DNA of 64,000 nucleotides from NCBI RefSeq assembly GCF_001262505.1, contig NZ_KQ410728.1:278744-342743 (forward strand), read 5' to 3'. This stretch comes from Shinella sp. SUS2 (GTDB lineage Bacteria; Pseudomonadota; Alphaproteobacteria; Rhizobiales; Rhizobiaceae). Shown in pieces: positions 8,106-16,527 of this stretch. The notes beneath the pieces were generated by a model. That model was not told where the DNA came from, did not search any database, and saw only the letters and a list, made by a program, of their open reading frames with translations. Position numbers and translations under genes: made by a program. The number at the start of each line of letters is the position of its first letter. Position 1 is the first letter of the stretch.

Positions 8106-8738
8106 TCACGCCCCCGTCGCTGCCACGGAGGAGCGCGCCCTGATCCCCTCCCACCAGGCCCGGATTTGCGCAAACTCAGCGAGAAGCGTAGCGCCTTCCG
8201 GTGCCTCCTCGAACAGGGCAAACATCGGCACCGCATGAAAATCGGCGAGCGAGGGTTGTGATCCGGCCAGCCAGGGCCCCTCGCCGAGCAGGCCCGAAAG
8301 CGCCGCAAGGAAGGTGCGAGCCTTTTCCAGTCCGGCAGCGATGAGCGCCTCATCCGCCGGCTCGGTCTCCATGCGCTGGACATAGACGTCCCAGACCATC
8401 GGCCGATAGGCATAGTTGTCCAGCATGGCGATGATCTGGTTCATCCGCGCCCGTTCACGGACATCGCGGGGCTGGAGCGACGGGCCGAAGAAGGCCTCAT
8501 CCACATAGCGGGCGATGGCGCTCGTCTCGTAGAGGCGGAAACCGTCATGCTCGAAAGCGGGAATGCGGCCGAAGGGATGACGCGCCTGATAGTCCGCCGG
8601 CAATCCCTGCTCGGCGAACACGTCGATCGGCACGAGATCATAGGGCACACCCTTTTCGTGAAGGGCGATCCGAACGATGCGGACATAGACGCTGTAGGTG
8701 GCGCCGTAGACAGTGGCGGACGTATTGGCGGTCGTCAT
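8106..8738 (-). CDS. Glutathione S-transferase family protein
   Basis: 210 residues from the ATG at 8738, which has GGAGG 6 nt upstream; ATG 8744 directly abuts that site and is less likely. N-terminal thioredoxin-like GST domain (about 8-85) with YSVYVRIVRIALHEKGVPYDLV, the cis-Pro region FGRIPAFEHDGFRLYETSAIARY (G-site ES/TS motif), then an all-helical C-terminal domain (about 95-205) with SLADFHAVPMF. Probably a cytoplasmic glutathione-conjugating or reducing enzyme of unknown substrate. Lies 28 bp downstream of the mfd stop on the same strand, so it may receive read-through from the sdhE-mfd unit. Confidence 0.88.
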   Translation of the reverse strand: MTTANTSATVYGATYSVYVRIVRIALHEKGVPYDLVPIDVFAEQGLPADYQARHPFGRIPAFEHDGFRLYETSAIARYVDEAFFGPSLQPRDVRERARMNQIIAMLDNYAYRPMVWDVYVQRMETEPADEALIAAGLEKARTFLAALSGLLGEGPWLAGSQPSLADFHAVPMFALFEEAPEGATLLAEFAQIRAWWEGIRARSSVAATGA

Positions 8739-8766
8739 CTTCATCCTCCATCCAGGCGCAACGCAC

Positions 8767-11700
8767 CTACTGTTTCGCAAGCCCTGCAAGCTGCGTCATC
8801 ACCTGCGCCGCACCCGTCAGCCGCTTTTCCGGCGTCGGGTAGTCGCGGGCGAGGAACAGGCTCTGGTCGGGCCGGATCTTGGCCATCGTGCCCTGCTTGG
8901 CAATATAGCCGACCAGCGCCGCCGGGTTCGGAAACTCCTTGTGGCGGAACTGCACGACGACGCCCTTCGGCCCGGCATCGAGCTTCTCGACATTCGCCAC
9001 GCGGCAGAGCGACTTGATGTAGACGATCTTGAGGAGGTGCTGCACCTCGACCGGCAGCGGCCCGAAGCGGTCGATGAGTTCGGCGCCGAAGGCGTCGATA
9101 TCGCGCAGTTCGGTGATTTCGCCGAGGCGGCGGTAGAGGCCGAGGCGCAGATGCAGGTCCGGCACGTAGTCGTCGGGGATCATCACCGGCGTGCCGACGG
9201 AAATCTGCGGCGACCACCCGCTATCAGCGACCTCCTCGTCACCCTTGATTTCAGCAACCGCCTCCTCGAGCATCTGCTGGTAGAGTTCGAAACCGACCTC
9301 CTTGATATGGCCGGACTGCTCTTCGCCAAGCAGGTTGCCGGCGCCGCGGATGTCGAGGTCGTGGCTGGCAAGCTGGAAGCCCGCGCCGAGCGTATCGAGC
9401 GATTGCAGCACCTTCAGGCGGCGCTCGGCCGTGCCCGTCAACGTGCGGTTGACCGGCAGCGTCAGGAGCGCGAAGGCGCGCACCTTCGACCGGCCGACGC
9501 GGCCGCGCAGCTGGTAGAGCTGGGCAAGGCCGAACATGTCGGCCCGGTGGATGATCATCGTGTTCGCCGTCGGCACATCAAGGCCGGATTCGACGATGGT
9601 CGTCGAAAGCAGCACGTCGTAGCGGCCTTCGTAGAAGGCATTCATGATGTCTTCGAGTTCGGTGGCCGGCATCTGGCCATGCGCGACGGCGACCTTCAGC
9701 TCCGGCACGTCCTGGCGCAGGAAATCATGGATTTCCGAGAGGTCGCTGAGCCGCGGGCAGACGTAGAAACTCTGGCCGCCGCGATAGTGCTCGCGCATCA
9801 AGGTCTCGCGAATGACGAGCGGATCGAAAGGCGAGATGAAGGTGCGCACGGCCATGCGGTCGACCGGCGGCGTGGTGATCAGCGAGAGTTCGCGCACGCC
9901 CGTCATGGCAAGCTGCAGGGTACGCGGGATCGGTGTCGCCGAGAGCGTGAGCACATGCACGTCGCTCTTCAGCTCCTTCAGCCGCTCCTTATGCTTGACG
10001 CCGAAATGCTGCTCCTCGTCGATGACCAGCAGGCCGAGATTGGCGAACTTGATCGACGAACCGAGCAGCGCGTGGGTGCCGACGACGATATCCGTCTTGC
10101 CTTCGGACAACTCCTTCTTGGTGAGCGCCAGTTCTTTCGCGCCGACGAGGCGGGAGGCCTGTTGCACGCGGATCGGCAGGCCCCGGAACCGGTCGGAAAA
10201 GGTCTTGAAATGCTGGCGGGCGAGCAGTGTCGTCGGCACGACGACGGCGACCTGCACACCGTTCATCGCGGCGATGAAGGCCGCGCGCAGCGCCACCTCG
10301 GTCTTGCCGAAGCCGACGTCGCCGCAAACAAGGCGGTCCATCGGCCGGCCGGCACCAAGGTCTTCGCGCACGGCATCGATGGCATTCGCCTGGTCGTCGG
10401 TCTCGTCATACGGGAATCGGGCCGCGAACTCGTCGTAGATGCCCTCCGGCGAGGCGAGCACCGGCGCGTGGCGCACCAGCCGCGCGGCGGCGATCTGGAT
10501 GAGGCCGCCGGCCATGTCGAGCAGGCGTTTCTTCAGCTTGGCCTTGCGCGCCTGCCAGGCGACGCCGCCGAGCTTGTCGAGCAGCGCATCCGTGCCCTCG
10601 CCGCCATAGCGCGTGAGCAGGTCGATGTTTTCGACAGGCAGGAAGAGTTTTGCCTCGTCCGCATAGACGAGTTCGAGGCAGGCATGCGGCGCGCCGGCCG
10701 CCTCGATGGTGCGCAGGCCGACGAAGCGGCCGATGCCGTGCTCGGCATGCACGACGATCGAGCCCTCATCGAGCCCGGCGACCTCGGTAAGGAAATCCGC
10801 GCCACGCTTGCGCCGCTTCGAGCGCCGCACCATGCGGTCGCCCAGAATGTCCTGCTCACCGACGACGACGATGTCGCCAGCCTCGAAACCGCTTTCGAGG
10901 CTGAGCACGGCCGACCCCGCCTCACCCGGCTTCAGCTTGCTGATATCGGAGAATTTCTCGACGGAAACGACATTGCCGAGACCGTGTTCGGCCAGCACCT
11001 GCAGCAGACGGTCGAGCGATCCTTCCGACCAGCCCGTCACCAGCACCTTGGCACCGGACGCCCGCTTGTCGGCAATGTGTTTCACCGCCTGGTCGAAGAC
11101 GTTGACGCGGGCACTCTCCGCATCCTCGCTGCCGGCAGGCCGGGCCCAGCGCATGCCGGGCCGCGCCGCGATGGTTTCGACATGCCGCGTCTCGCCCTCA
11201 TGCTCGTTGAAGGGGGAGAGGCGGATGGCAGCGCGTTCGTCGAGCTCGCGGCCGAAGCGCTCGGCATCGAGATAGATGAGGCCCGGCGGCACCGGCTTGT
11301 AGGGCGTCGCCTGTGCCACCTGGCCCTTGCCGGGCGTCGCCGAGGCCACGCGGGCGTCGTAGTAGTCGCGTACGAGACGGGAGCGCTCGACGGCCGCCTC
11401 ACGCACCGTATGGTCCGTAACGATACGGAAGCCGGCGAGATAGTCGAAGGCGGTTTCCAGGCCGTCGTAGAAAAGCGGCAGCCAGTGCTCCATGCCGGCA
11501 TAGCGCCGACCTTCGGAAACGGCCTGGTAGAGCACGTCGTCGCGCGTCGCAGCGCCGAAGGAAGAAAGGTAGTGCTTGCGGAAATGCGAGATCGTCTCCG
11601 GTGTCAGCGTCACCTCGCTCATCGGATTGAGGTCGAGGGAGCGCGCCTGACCGGTCGTGCGCTGGCTGGCGGGATCGAAGGAACGGATGCTCTCCAGCGT

Positions 11701-12273
11701 GTCGCCGAAGAAATCGAGGCGCACCGGCTCGCCGCTGCCGGGCACGAAAACGTCAAGGATGCCCCCGCGTACCGCGTATTCGCCAACCTCGCGCACCGTC
11801 GCCACGCGCTCGAAGCCGTTGCGCTCCAGCCGGGCGGCAATGTCGTCCATGCGCACCTGGTTGCCGGGTTTGGCGGAGAAGGCAAGCCCCTCGATGATGT
11901 CGCGCGGTGCCGTCTTCTGCAGCATGGCGTTGACAGTGACGAGCACAATGGCCGCATGCGGCTTCTTCTGGTGGGCGATCAGCGCGGAAAGGGCGGAAAG
12001 GCGGCGTGCCGACACTTCCGCGCTCGGCGAGACGCGGTCATAGGGCAAACAGTCCCAGCCCGGCAGCGTCAGCACCGGAATATCCGGCGCGACGAAGCCG
12101 AGCATCTGCTCAAGATCGGGGATGCGCTGGCCGTCCGACAGCACGTAGGCGAGCGGGCCGGAAGAGCGGGCAAGCTCGGCGAGAATCAATGGCTCGACGC
12201 CGGATGGTACGGCGCCGATGGTCATCGGCCGGCCGGCGGCCGCGATATGTTCAGGAGAAAATCCGGGGATCAT
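8767..12273 (-). CDS. mfd: Transcription-repair coupling factor Mfd
   Basis: 1168 residues, normal for the family. Mfd removes RNA polymerase stalled at DNA lesions and recruits UvrA for transcription-coupled nucleotide excision repair. Order of parts: UvrB-like N-terminal module (YDRVSPSAE, GGILDVFVPG); CarD-like RNAP-interacting domain (VHAEHGIGRFVGLRTIE); superfamily 2 translocase with Walker A GDVGFGKTEVALRAAF (about residue 651) and Walker B DEEQHFGV (about 752); LSATPIPRTLQLAMTG; motif VI QLRGRVGRSK; C-terminal TRCF domain (ISVGTPVMIPDDYVPD). Its ATG overlaps the sdhE stop (ATGA, 12270-12273), so translation is coupled. Confidence 0.98.
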   Translation of the reverse strand: MIPGFSPEHIAAAGRPMTIGAVPSGVEPLILAELARSSGPLAYVLSDGQRIPDLEQMLGFVAPDIPVLTLPGWDCLPYDRVSPSAEVSARRLSALSALIAHQKKPHAAIVLVTVNAMLQKTAPRDIIEGLAFSAKPGNQVRMDDIAARLERNGFERVATVREVGEYAVRGGILDVFVPGSGEPVRLDFFGDTLESIRSFDPASQRTTGQARSLDLNPMSEVTLTPETISHFRKHYLSSFGAATRDDVLYQAVSEGRRYAGMEHWLPLFYDGLETAFDYLAGFRIVTDHTVREAAVERSRLVRDYYDARVASATPGKGQVAQATPYKPVPPGLIYLDAERFGRELDERAAIRLSPFNEHEGETRHVETIAARPGMRWARPAGSEDAESARVNVFDQAVKHIADKRASGAKVLVTGWSEGSLDRLLQVLAEHGLGNVVSVEKFSDISKLKPGEAGSAVLSLESGFEAGDIVVVGEQDILGDRMVRRSKRRKRGADFLTEVAGLDEGSIVVHAEHGIGRFVGLRTIEAAGAPHACLELVYADEAKLFLPVENIDLLTRYGGEGTDALLDKLGGVAWQARKAKLKKRLLDMAGGLIQIAAARLVRHAPVLASPEGIYDEFAARFPYDETDDQANAIDAVREDLGAGRPMDRLVCGDVGFGKTEVALRAAFIAAMNGVQVAVVVPTTLLARQHFKTFSDRFRGLPIRVQQASRLVGAKELALTKKELSEGKTDIVVGTHALLGSSIKFANLGLLVIDEEQHFGVKHKERLKELKSDVHVLTLSATPIPRTLQLAMTGVRELSLITTPPVDRMAVRTFISPFDPLVIRETLMREHYRGGQSFYVCPRLSDLSEIHDFLRQDVPELKVAVAHGQMPATELEDIMNAFYEGRYDVLLSTTIVESGLDVPTANTMIIHRADMFGLAQLYQLRGRVGRSKVRAFALLTLPVNRTLTGTAERRLKVLQSLDTLGAGFQLASHDLDIRGAGNLLGEEQSGHIKEVGFELYQQMLEEAVAEIKGDEEVADSGWSPQISVGTPVMIPDDYVPDLHLRLGLYRRLGEITELRDIDAFGAELIDRFGPLPVEVQHLLKIVYIKSLCRVANVEKLDAGPKGVVVQFRHKEFPNPAALVGYIAKQGTMAKIRPDQSLFLARDYPTPEKRLTGAAQVMTQLAGLAKQ

Positions 12274-12578
12274 GCGCGGTCATCTTTGAAGAGCGGCGAG
12301 AAATCGGGCCGATAGGCGGCGATGCGCGGGAAGAGGCCGTCGCGGAATGTATCCGGCACCGGCTTTTCCCCCGTCACCCACTTGATGAGGTCGTTGTCCT
12401 CTTCCGCCATGATGCGCTCGAGTTCGTCGAGCTCGATGTCGGAAAGCGTTTCGATCTCCGCATCGGCGAAGGCGCCGAGCACCAGATCCATCTCGCGGAT
12501 GCCGCGGTGCCAGCAACGGAAGAGGATGCGCTTGCGGCGCGGGTCGATGTCGGCGCTGGAGCGTGTCGTACCCGTCAT
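12270..12578 (-). CDS. sdhE: FAD assembly factor SdhE (succinate dehydrogenase assembly factor 2 family)
   Basis: 102 residues from the ATG at 12578; the frame is open further upstream but would overlap divergent recG. SdhE promotes covalent attachment of FAD to the SdhA subunit of succinate dehydrogenase. The signature is RRKRILFRCWHRGIREMDLVLG, with the conserved RGxxE at R25-G26-x-x-E29, followed by EIETLSDIELDELERIM and DNDLIKWVTG. The stop overlaps the mfd start by four bases. No strong Shine-Dalgarno is visible before the chosen ATG (only GCGAGC), so the start is somewhat uncertain. Confidence 0.92.
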   Translation of the reverse strand: MTGTTRSSADIDPRRKRILFRCWHRGIREMDLVLGAFADAEIETLSDIELDELERIMAEEDNDLIKWVTGEKPVPDTFRDGLFPRIAAYRPDFSPLFKDDRA

Positions 12579-12685
12579 GATCGTGCTCGCTTTCTGCCAG
12601 TTCATGCAATTCCGCGTTTCTATAGACCGGCAAAAGCCGCTTGTCAGCCTTGCCAAAGCGTCCTCGTCCGGCGATTTTGGCCGCC

Positions 12686-14791
12686 ATGAGACCTGCATTG
12701 CTCGATCCGCTCTTCGCTCCCCTCTCCTCGCTTCCGGGCATCGGCCCAAAGCTCGGCGATCTCTTCGCGCGCCTGCTCGGTCAGGAGAGCATCGAGGACT
12801 GCCGGGTCATCGACCTCGTCTTCCATTTCCCGCATTCGATCGTCGACCGGCGCAACCAGCCGGGTGTTGCCCATGCGCCCCAGGGCGTCATCGTTACCAT
12901 TACCGGCCGCATCGACCGCCACCAGCCACCGCCACCGGGCAAATCGAGCCAGCCCTACCGCGTCTTCCTGCATGACGAGACCGGGGAGCTGGCGCTCACC
13001 TTCTTCCGCGTCAAGGGCAACTGGCTGGAAAAAGCGCTGCCGATCGACGAGACGGTGGTGGTGAGCGGCAAGGTCGACTGGTTCAACGGCCGCCCGTCGA
13101 TGGTGCACCCCGATTACATGGCGCGGCTCGGCGAGGCCGACAATGTGCCGCTGGTCGAGCCGGTACACGGCCTTACCGCAGGACTCACGTCACGCGTGCT
13201 GCGCAAGTCGGTGGAGGCGGCCGTCGCCCGCGTACCGCAGCTGCCAGAATGGATCGAGCCGACATTGTTGCAGCGGCAAGGCTTTTCCTCCGCCTTCGAC
13301 GCCATCCACCGCCTGCACGACCCGCGCGACGAGACGGATCTCGACCCGCAGGCACCCGCCCGCCGCCGGCTCGCCTATGACGAATTCCTGGCAGGCCAGA
13401 TCTCGCTCGCTTTGGTGCGCCAGCGCCTGCGCAAGGTCGCGGGCCGCCCGGTGATCGCGACGGGCGTGCTGAGCCGTCCGGTGATCGATGCCCTGCCCTT
13501 CTCGCTGACGAACAGCCAGCAGACGGCCATTGCGGAGGTGCTGAAGGACATGGCAGGCGAGCAGCGCATGCTGCGGCTGTTGCAGGGCGATGTCGGCGCA
13601 GGAAAAACCGCGGTGGCGCTGATGGCGATGCTGGCCGCGGTCGAATCGGGCGGCCAGGCGGTGCTGATGGCTCCGACAGAAATCCTGGCACGCCAGCATT
13701 TCGCCACGCTCTCGCGCATGGCGGCGCCTGCCGGTGTCACCATCGACGTCCTGACGGGCCGCACCAAGGGCCGCGAGCGCGACGCCATTCTCGAACGCAT
13801 CGCCTCCGGCGAGACGCAGGTCGTCATCGGCACCCATGCACTCTTCCAGGACAATGTCGCCTACAGGGACCTCGTGCTCGCCGTGGTGGACGAACAGCAC
13901 CGCTTCGGCGTGCACCAGCGCCTGCGGCTGACCGCCAAGGGCATCTCGCCCCACATGCTCGTCATGACCGCGACGCCCATCCCGCGCACGCTCGTGCTGG
14001 CCGCCTTCGGCGACATGGACGTGTCCAAGCTCACGGAAAAACCCGCCGGCCGCAAGCCAATCCAGACGGTCGTCATGCCGCTGGAGCGCATCGGCGATAT
14101 CGTCGACCGCCTGCGCACCGCGCTTTCCGAGGGCAAGAAGGCCTACTGGATCTGCCCGCTGGTGGAGGAGACGGAGGAGAGCGAACTCATGTCCGTCGAG
14201 GAGCGGCATGCGACACTCGCCAGCATCTTCGGCGATGCGGCGGGGCTCGTGCACGGACGGATGAGCGGACCGGAGAAAGACGCCGCCATGCTCGCCTTCA
14301 AGAACGGCGAGACGCGGTTGCTCGTCGCGACGACCGTGGTGGAGGTTGGCGTCGATGTACCGGATGCCTCCATCATGGTGATCGAGCATGCCGAGCGCTT
14401 CGGCCTTGCCCAGCTCCACCAGCTGCGCGGCCGCGTCGGGCGGGGCGAGGAGGCGTCGAGCTGCATCCTCCTCTACAAGGGGCCGCTCAGCGAGAACGGC
14501 CGGGCACGGCTTTCGATCCTGCGCGAGACGGAGGACGGTTTCCGCATCGCCGAGGAGGATTTGAAGCTGCGCGGCGAAGGTGAGCTTCTGGGCACCCGCC
14601 AGTCCGGCACGCCCGGCTTTCTGGTGGCAAGCCTCGAAGCCCATGGCGACCTTCTCGAAATCGCCCGCAAGGACGCCGCCTATGTGCTGGAGCGCGATGC
14701 GGACCTGACGAGCGAACGCGGCGAAGCGATCCGCACGCTGCTCTATCTCTACCGCCGCGACGAGGCGATCCGCTTCCTGCGTGCCGGATGA
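12686..14791 (+). CDS. recG: ATP-dependent DNA helicase RecG
   Basis: 701 residues from the ATG at 12686 (MRPALLDPLFAPLSSLPGIG); the 15-codon upstream extension is not needed. RecG remodels stalled replication forks and Holliday junctions. Visible parts: N-terminal wedge/OB domain (VIDLVFHFPHSIVDRR, VTITGRIDRHQ); Walker A GDVGAGKTAVALMAML near residue 300; DEQHRFGVHQR near 400; TATPIPRTLVLAAFGD; motif V TTVVEVGVDVP; motif VI QLHQLRGRVGRG; and the C-terminal TRG wedge region. Divergent from sdhE-mfd with 107 bp between starts. No SOS box was found there. Confidence 0.97.
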   Translation: MRPALLDPLFAPLSSLPGIGPKLGDLFARLLGQESIEDCRVIDLVFHFPHSIVDRRNQPGVAHAPQGVIVTITGRIDRHQPPPPGKSSQPYRVFLHDETGELALTFFRVKGNWLEKALPIDETVVVSGKVDWFNGRPSMVHPDYMARLGEADNVPLVEPVHGLTAGLTSRVLRKSVEAAVARVPQLPEWIEPTLLQRQGFSSAFDAIHRLHDPRDETDLDPQAPARRRLAYDEFLAGQISLALVRQRLRKVAGRPVIATGVLSRPVIDALPFSLTNSQQTAIAEVLKDMAGEQRMLRLLQGDVGAGKTAVALMAMLAAVESGGQAVLMAPTEILARQHFATLSRMAAPAGVTIDVLTGRTKGRERDAILERIASGETQVVIGTHALFQDNVAYRDLVLAVVDEQHRFGVHQRLRLTAKGISPHMLVMTATPIPRTLVLAAFGDMDVSKLTEKPAGRKPIQTVVMPLERIGDIVDRLRTALSEGKKAYWICPLVEETEESELMSVEERHATLASIFGDAAGLVHGRMSGPEKDAAMLAFKNGETRLLVATTVVEVGVDVPDASIMVIEHAERFGLAQLHQLRGRVGRGEEASSCILLYKGPLSENGRARLSILRETEDGFRIAEEDLKLRGEGELLGTRQSGTPGFLVASLEAHGDLLEIARKDAAYVLERDADLTSERGEAIRTLLYLYRRDEAIRFLRAG

Positions 14792-14900
14792 AGCGCAGGA
14801 GGATTTCGCACAGGAGCGCTTCCGCCACAAAAACGTGATTTCGCCGATGTCCGGCGTGAAGGCATACTTTCCATCGCCCCAGCGAAGAAGGAGAAATGCC

Positions 14901-15116
14901 ATGAAGACAGTTCTCGTAGTCGCAGCAACGCTCGGCCTTTCGGCATCCGCCGCCTTTGCGGAATGCGCCTGGCATAACAAGGTCAATGCGGAAGCCAAGG
15001 TCGACAAGACCATCACCACCGCAAGCGTCACCACAACCAGAAAGCAGTCCCGCCTGCCCGCCGAGGAGGGCAAGGTCATCCTGGAAGAGCAGACGGACGC
15101 AGCGGTTACCGAATAG
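14901..15116 (+). CDS. Small secreted protein of unknown function
   Basis: 71 residues. Start ATG at 14901 with AGGAG 7 nt upstream (14889-14893). The N-terminus is a signal peptide (MKTVLVVAATLGLSASAAFA, about 1-20, AxA cleavage). The mature peptide of about 51 residues (ECAWHNKVNAEAKVDKT...) has one cysteine and a Thr/Lys-rich centre (TTASVTTTRKQ). No known domain. The clean signal peptide, ribosome binding site and an own hairpin downstream support a real gene. It sits alone between recG and a repeat element. Confidence 0.7.
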   Translation: MKTVLVVAATLGLSASAAFAECAWHNKVNAEAKVDKTITTASVTTTRKQSRLPAEEGKVILEEQTDAAVTE

Positions 15117-15125
15117 CCTTTTCCG

Positions 15126-15146
15126 GCCGCCCCTTCACGGGGCGGC
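15126..15146 (+). terminator. Weak hairpin downstream of the small secreted protein gene
   Basis: GCCGCCCC (15126-15133), 5-nt loop, GGGGCGGC (15139-15146). No T-run follows, so at best a weak terminator or a 3'-end stabiliser. Confidence 0.4.
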
Positions 15147-15186
15147 TCGAAGGCTGAACGCCGACATCACCCGTAAACCTTCCCTC

Positions 15187-15275
15187 CGTCATCCTCGGGC
15201 TTGACCCGAGGATCCATGCCCCAAGCAGGGCCGTGCCGTGACGCATGGATCCTCGGGTCAAGCCCGGGGACGACG
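15187..15275. repeat. Rhizobial palindromic intergenic repeat, intact copy
   Basis: Two 33-bp arms at 15187-15219 and 15243-15275 are reverse complements with two mismatches (core CTCGGGCTTGACCCGAGGAT), separated by 23 bp. Elements with this core recur in intergenic DNA across rhizobial genomes, as I recall. Here it fills the gap between the convergent small-protein and DUF502 genes, where its long stem could also end transcription. A decayed copy lies at 50939-51017. Confidence 0.85.
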
Positions 15276-15292
15276 TCGAGGGTTCGGTTCCC

Positions 15293-15994
15293 TCAGCTCT
15301 TCTTCTTGCCCTTCGCCTTGCGCTGAGCCTCGCTCTCGACGAGCTGGAGCGGCTTGTCCGGCGGCGTGACGAGGCCGACGGAGATGATGAGCTTGGCGGC
15401 GTCCTCCGCGCTCATGTCGAGCGGCACCAGCTTTTCGCGCGGCACATAGACAAGGAAACCGGCGGTCGGAAAGGGCGTCGGCGGCAGGAAGCAGGCAACC
15501 ATGTCCTTGCCCATCGCACGGAACTTCGTCGCGATCTCGCCGCGCGCATCCGTGGCCACGAAGACGATCGCCCACAGGCCGGGGCTCGGATATTCGATCA
15601 TCGCCGCCTTGTTGAATGAGGTCCCCTTGTCCTTCAGCACCGTCTCGAAGATCTGCTTCAGGCTCTTGTGTACCGTGCGCACCAGCGGCGTACGGTTGAA
15701 CAGCCCGTCGCCAAACTCGACGATGGTGCGGCCGATGAGGTTCTTGCCCAGAAACCCGACAAGCGTGATCAGCACCAGCGCCGTCAGGAGCCCGAAGCCG
15801 GGAATGGCGAACTGCAGATAGTTTTCCGGATTGTACTGTGCCGGAATATAGGGTTTCACCCAGCTGTCGGCCCAGCGGATGAAGGTCCAGGTCAGCCATA
15901 TGGTGATGGCGATCGGCGCACAGATGACGAGGCCGGTCAGAAAATTGTTGCGCAGCCGCATGGCGAGCGACTGTCTCGGAACGAGGTCGGTCAT
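15293..15994 (-). CDS. DUF502 family membrane protein
   Basis: 233 residues. Two transmembrane segments near the N-terminus (about 18-40, LTGLVICAPIAITIWLTWTF, and about 64-84, FGLLTALVLITLVGFLG), with IGRTIVEFGDGLFNRTPLVRTVH and KSLKQIFETVL after them, the DUF502 hallmark. The remainder is soluble and ends in a Lys-rich tail (AQRKAKGKKKS). Function unknown; the family is widespread in alphaproteobacteria and plants. It is the last gene of a minus-strand run glmU-glmS-GNAT-DUF502 (35-bp gap to the GNAT gene), which hints at an envelope role. Confidence 0.9.
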   Translation of the reverse strand: MTDLVPRQSLAMRLRNNFLTGLVICAPIAITIWLTWTFIRWADSWVKPYIPAQYNPENYLQFAIPGFGLLTALVLITLVGFLGKNLIGRTIVEFGDGLFNRTPLVRTVHKSLKQIFETVLKDKGTSFNKAAMIEYPSPGLWAIVFVATDARGEIATKFRAMGKDMVACFLPPTPFPTAGFLVYVPREKLVPLDMSAEDAAKLIISVGLVTPPDKPLQLVESEAQRKAKGKKKS

Positions 15995-16029
15995 CGGATA
16001 TCCAGCATCTGGCGAGCGTGGGAGGTCAC

Positions 16030-16527
16030 TCAGCCATAGAAACCCGGATGATAGGAAACCGTTCCCCCGCCGTAAACCGGAGAAAACGCCACGCGCATGA
16101 AATACTCCGGCGGCACGCCGTCGAGTGTCAGCTTCGGATCGGCCACAAAGCCGAACCGGCTGTAATAGGCGGGATCGCCGAGCAGAACGCAGCCGGCCGC
16201 GCCAAGGGCCTTGAGGCGCTGCAGCCCCTCCCCGATCAGCCGGCCGCCGATGCCCTCGCCCTGGCGGGCCGGGTCGACGGAGATCGGGCCAAGGCCATAC
16301 CAGTCCGTACTTCCATCGGACACCGTGACCGGTGAAAAGGCGACGTGGCCGACAATGGCGCCGTCCGCCTCCATCACCAGCGAAAGCGTCAGGGCACCCG
16401 CGGCGCGAAGACGGTCGATGATGATATGCTCCGTACCATCGGCATGGGGCGCGGTCTTGAAGGCCGTTTCCGTCAGCGTGCGGATGGCATCCACGTCCTC
16501 GGGTCGTTCCGGGCGCAAGAAGATCAT
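16030..16527 (-). CDS. GNAT family N-acetyltransferase (YhbS-like)
   Basis: 165 residues with a complete GNAT fold: IFLRPERPEDVDAIRTLTETAF, strand 4 LGPISVDPARQGEGIGGRLIGEGL (acetyl-CoA pyrophosphate loop Q89-G-E-G-I-G94), and YYSRFGFVADPKL. The GDPAYYSRFGF stretch is typical of the YhbS/COG3153 group, whose substrates are mostly unknown. The ATG overlaps the glmS stop (ATGA, 16524-16527), so it is translationally coupled to glucosamine-6-phosphate synthase. Confidence 0.9.
   Translation of the reverse strand: MIFLRPERPEDVDAIRTLTETAFKTAPHADGTEHIIIDRLRAAGALTLSLVMEADGAIVGHVAFSPVTVSDGSTDWYGLGPISVDPARQGEGIGGRLIGEGLQRLKALGAAGCVLLGDPAYYSRFGFVADPKLTLDGVPPEYFMRVAFSPVYGGGTVSYHPGFYG

Noticed and set aside
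8713..12315. 1200-codon open frame on the plus strand opposite mfd
   Set aside because: High-GC shadow of mfd: the complement frame stays open because of codon bias. Composition is His/Arg/Asp-rich with no domain, and mfd is intact on the other strand.
12579..12685. SOS box between sdhE and recG
   Set aside because: GTTC followed after 7 bp by TCCG does not match GTTC-N7-GTTC.
15300..15340. Lys-rich end of the DUF502 protein as a frameshift artefact
   Set aside because: The frame is continuous to its stop, and basic tails are usual in this family.
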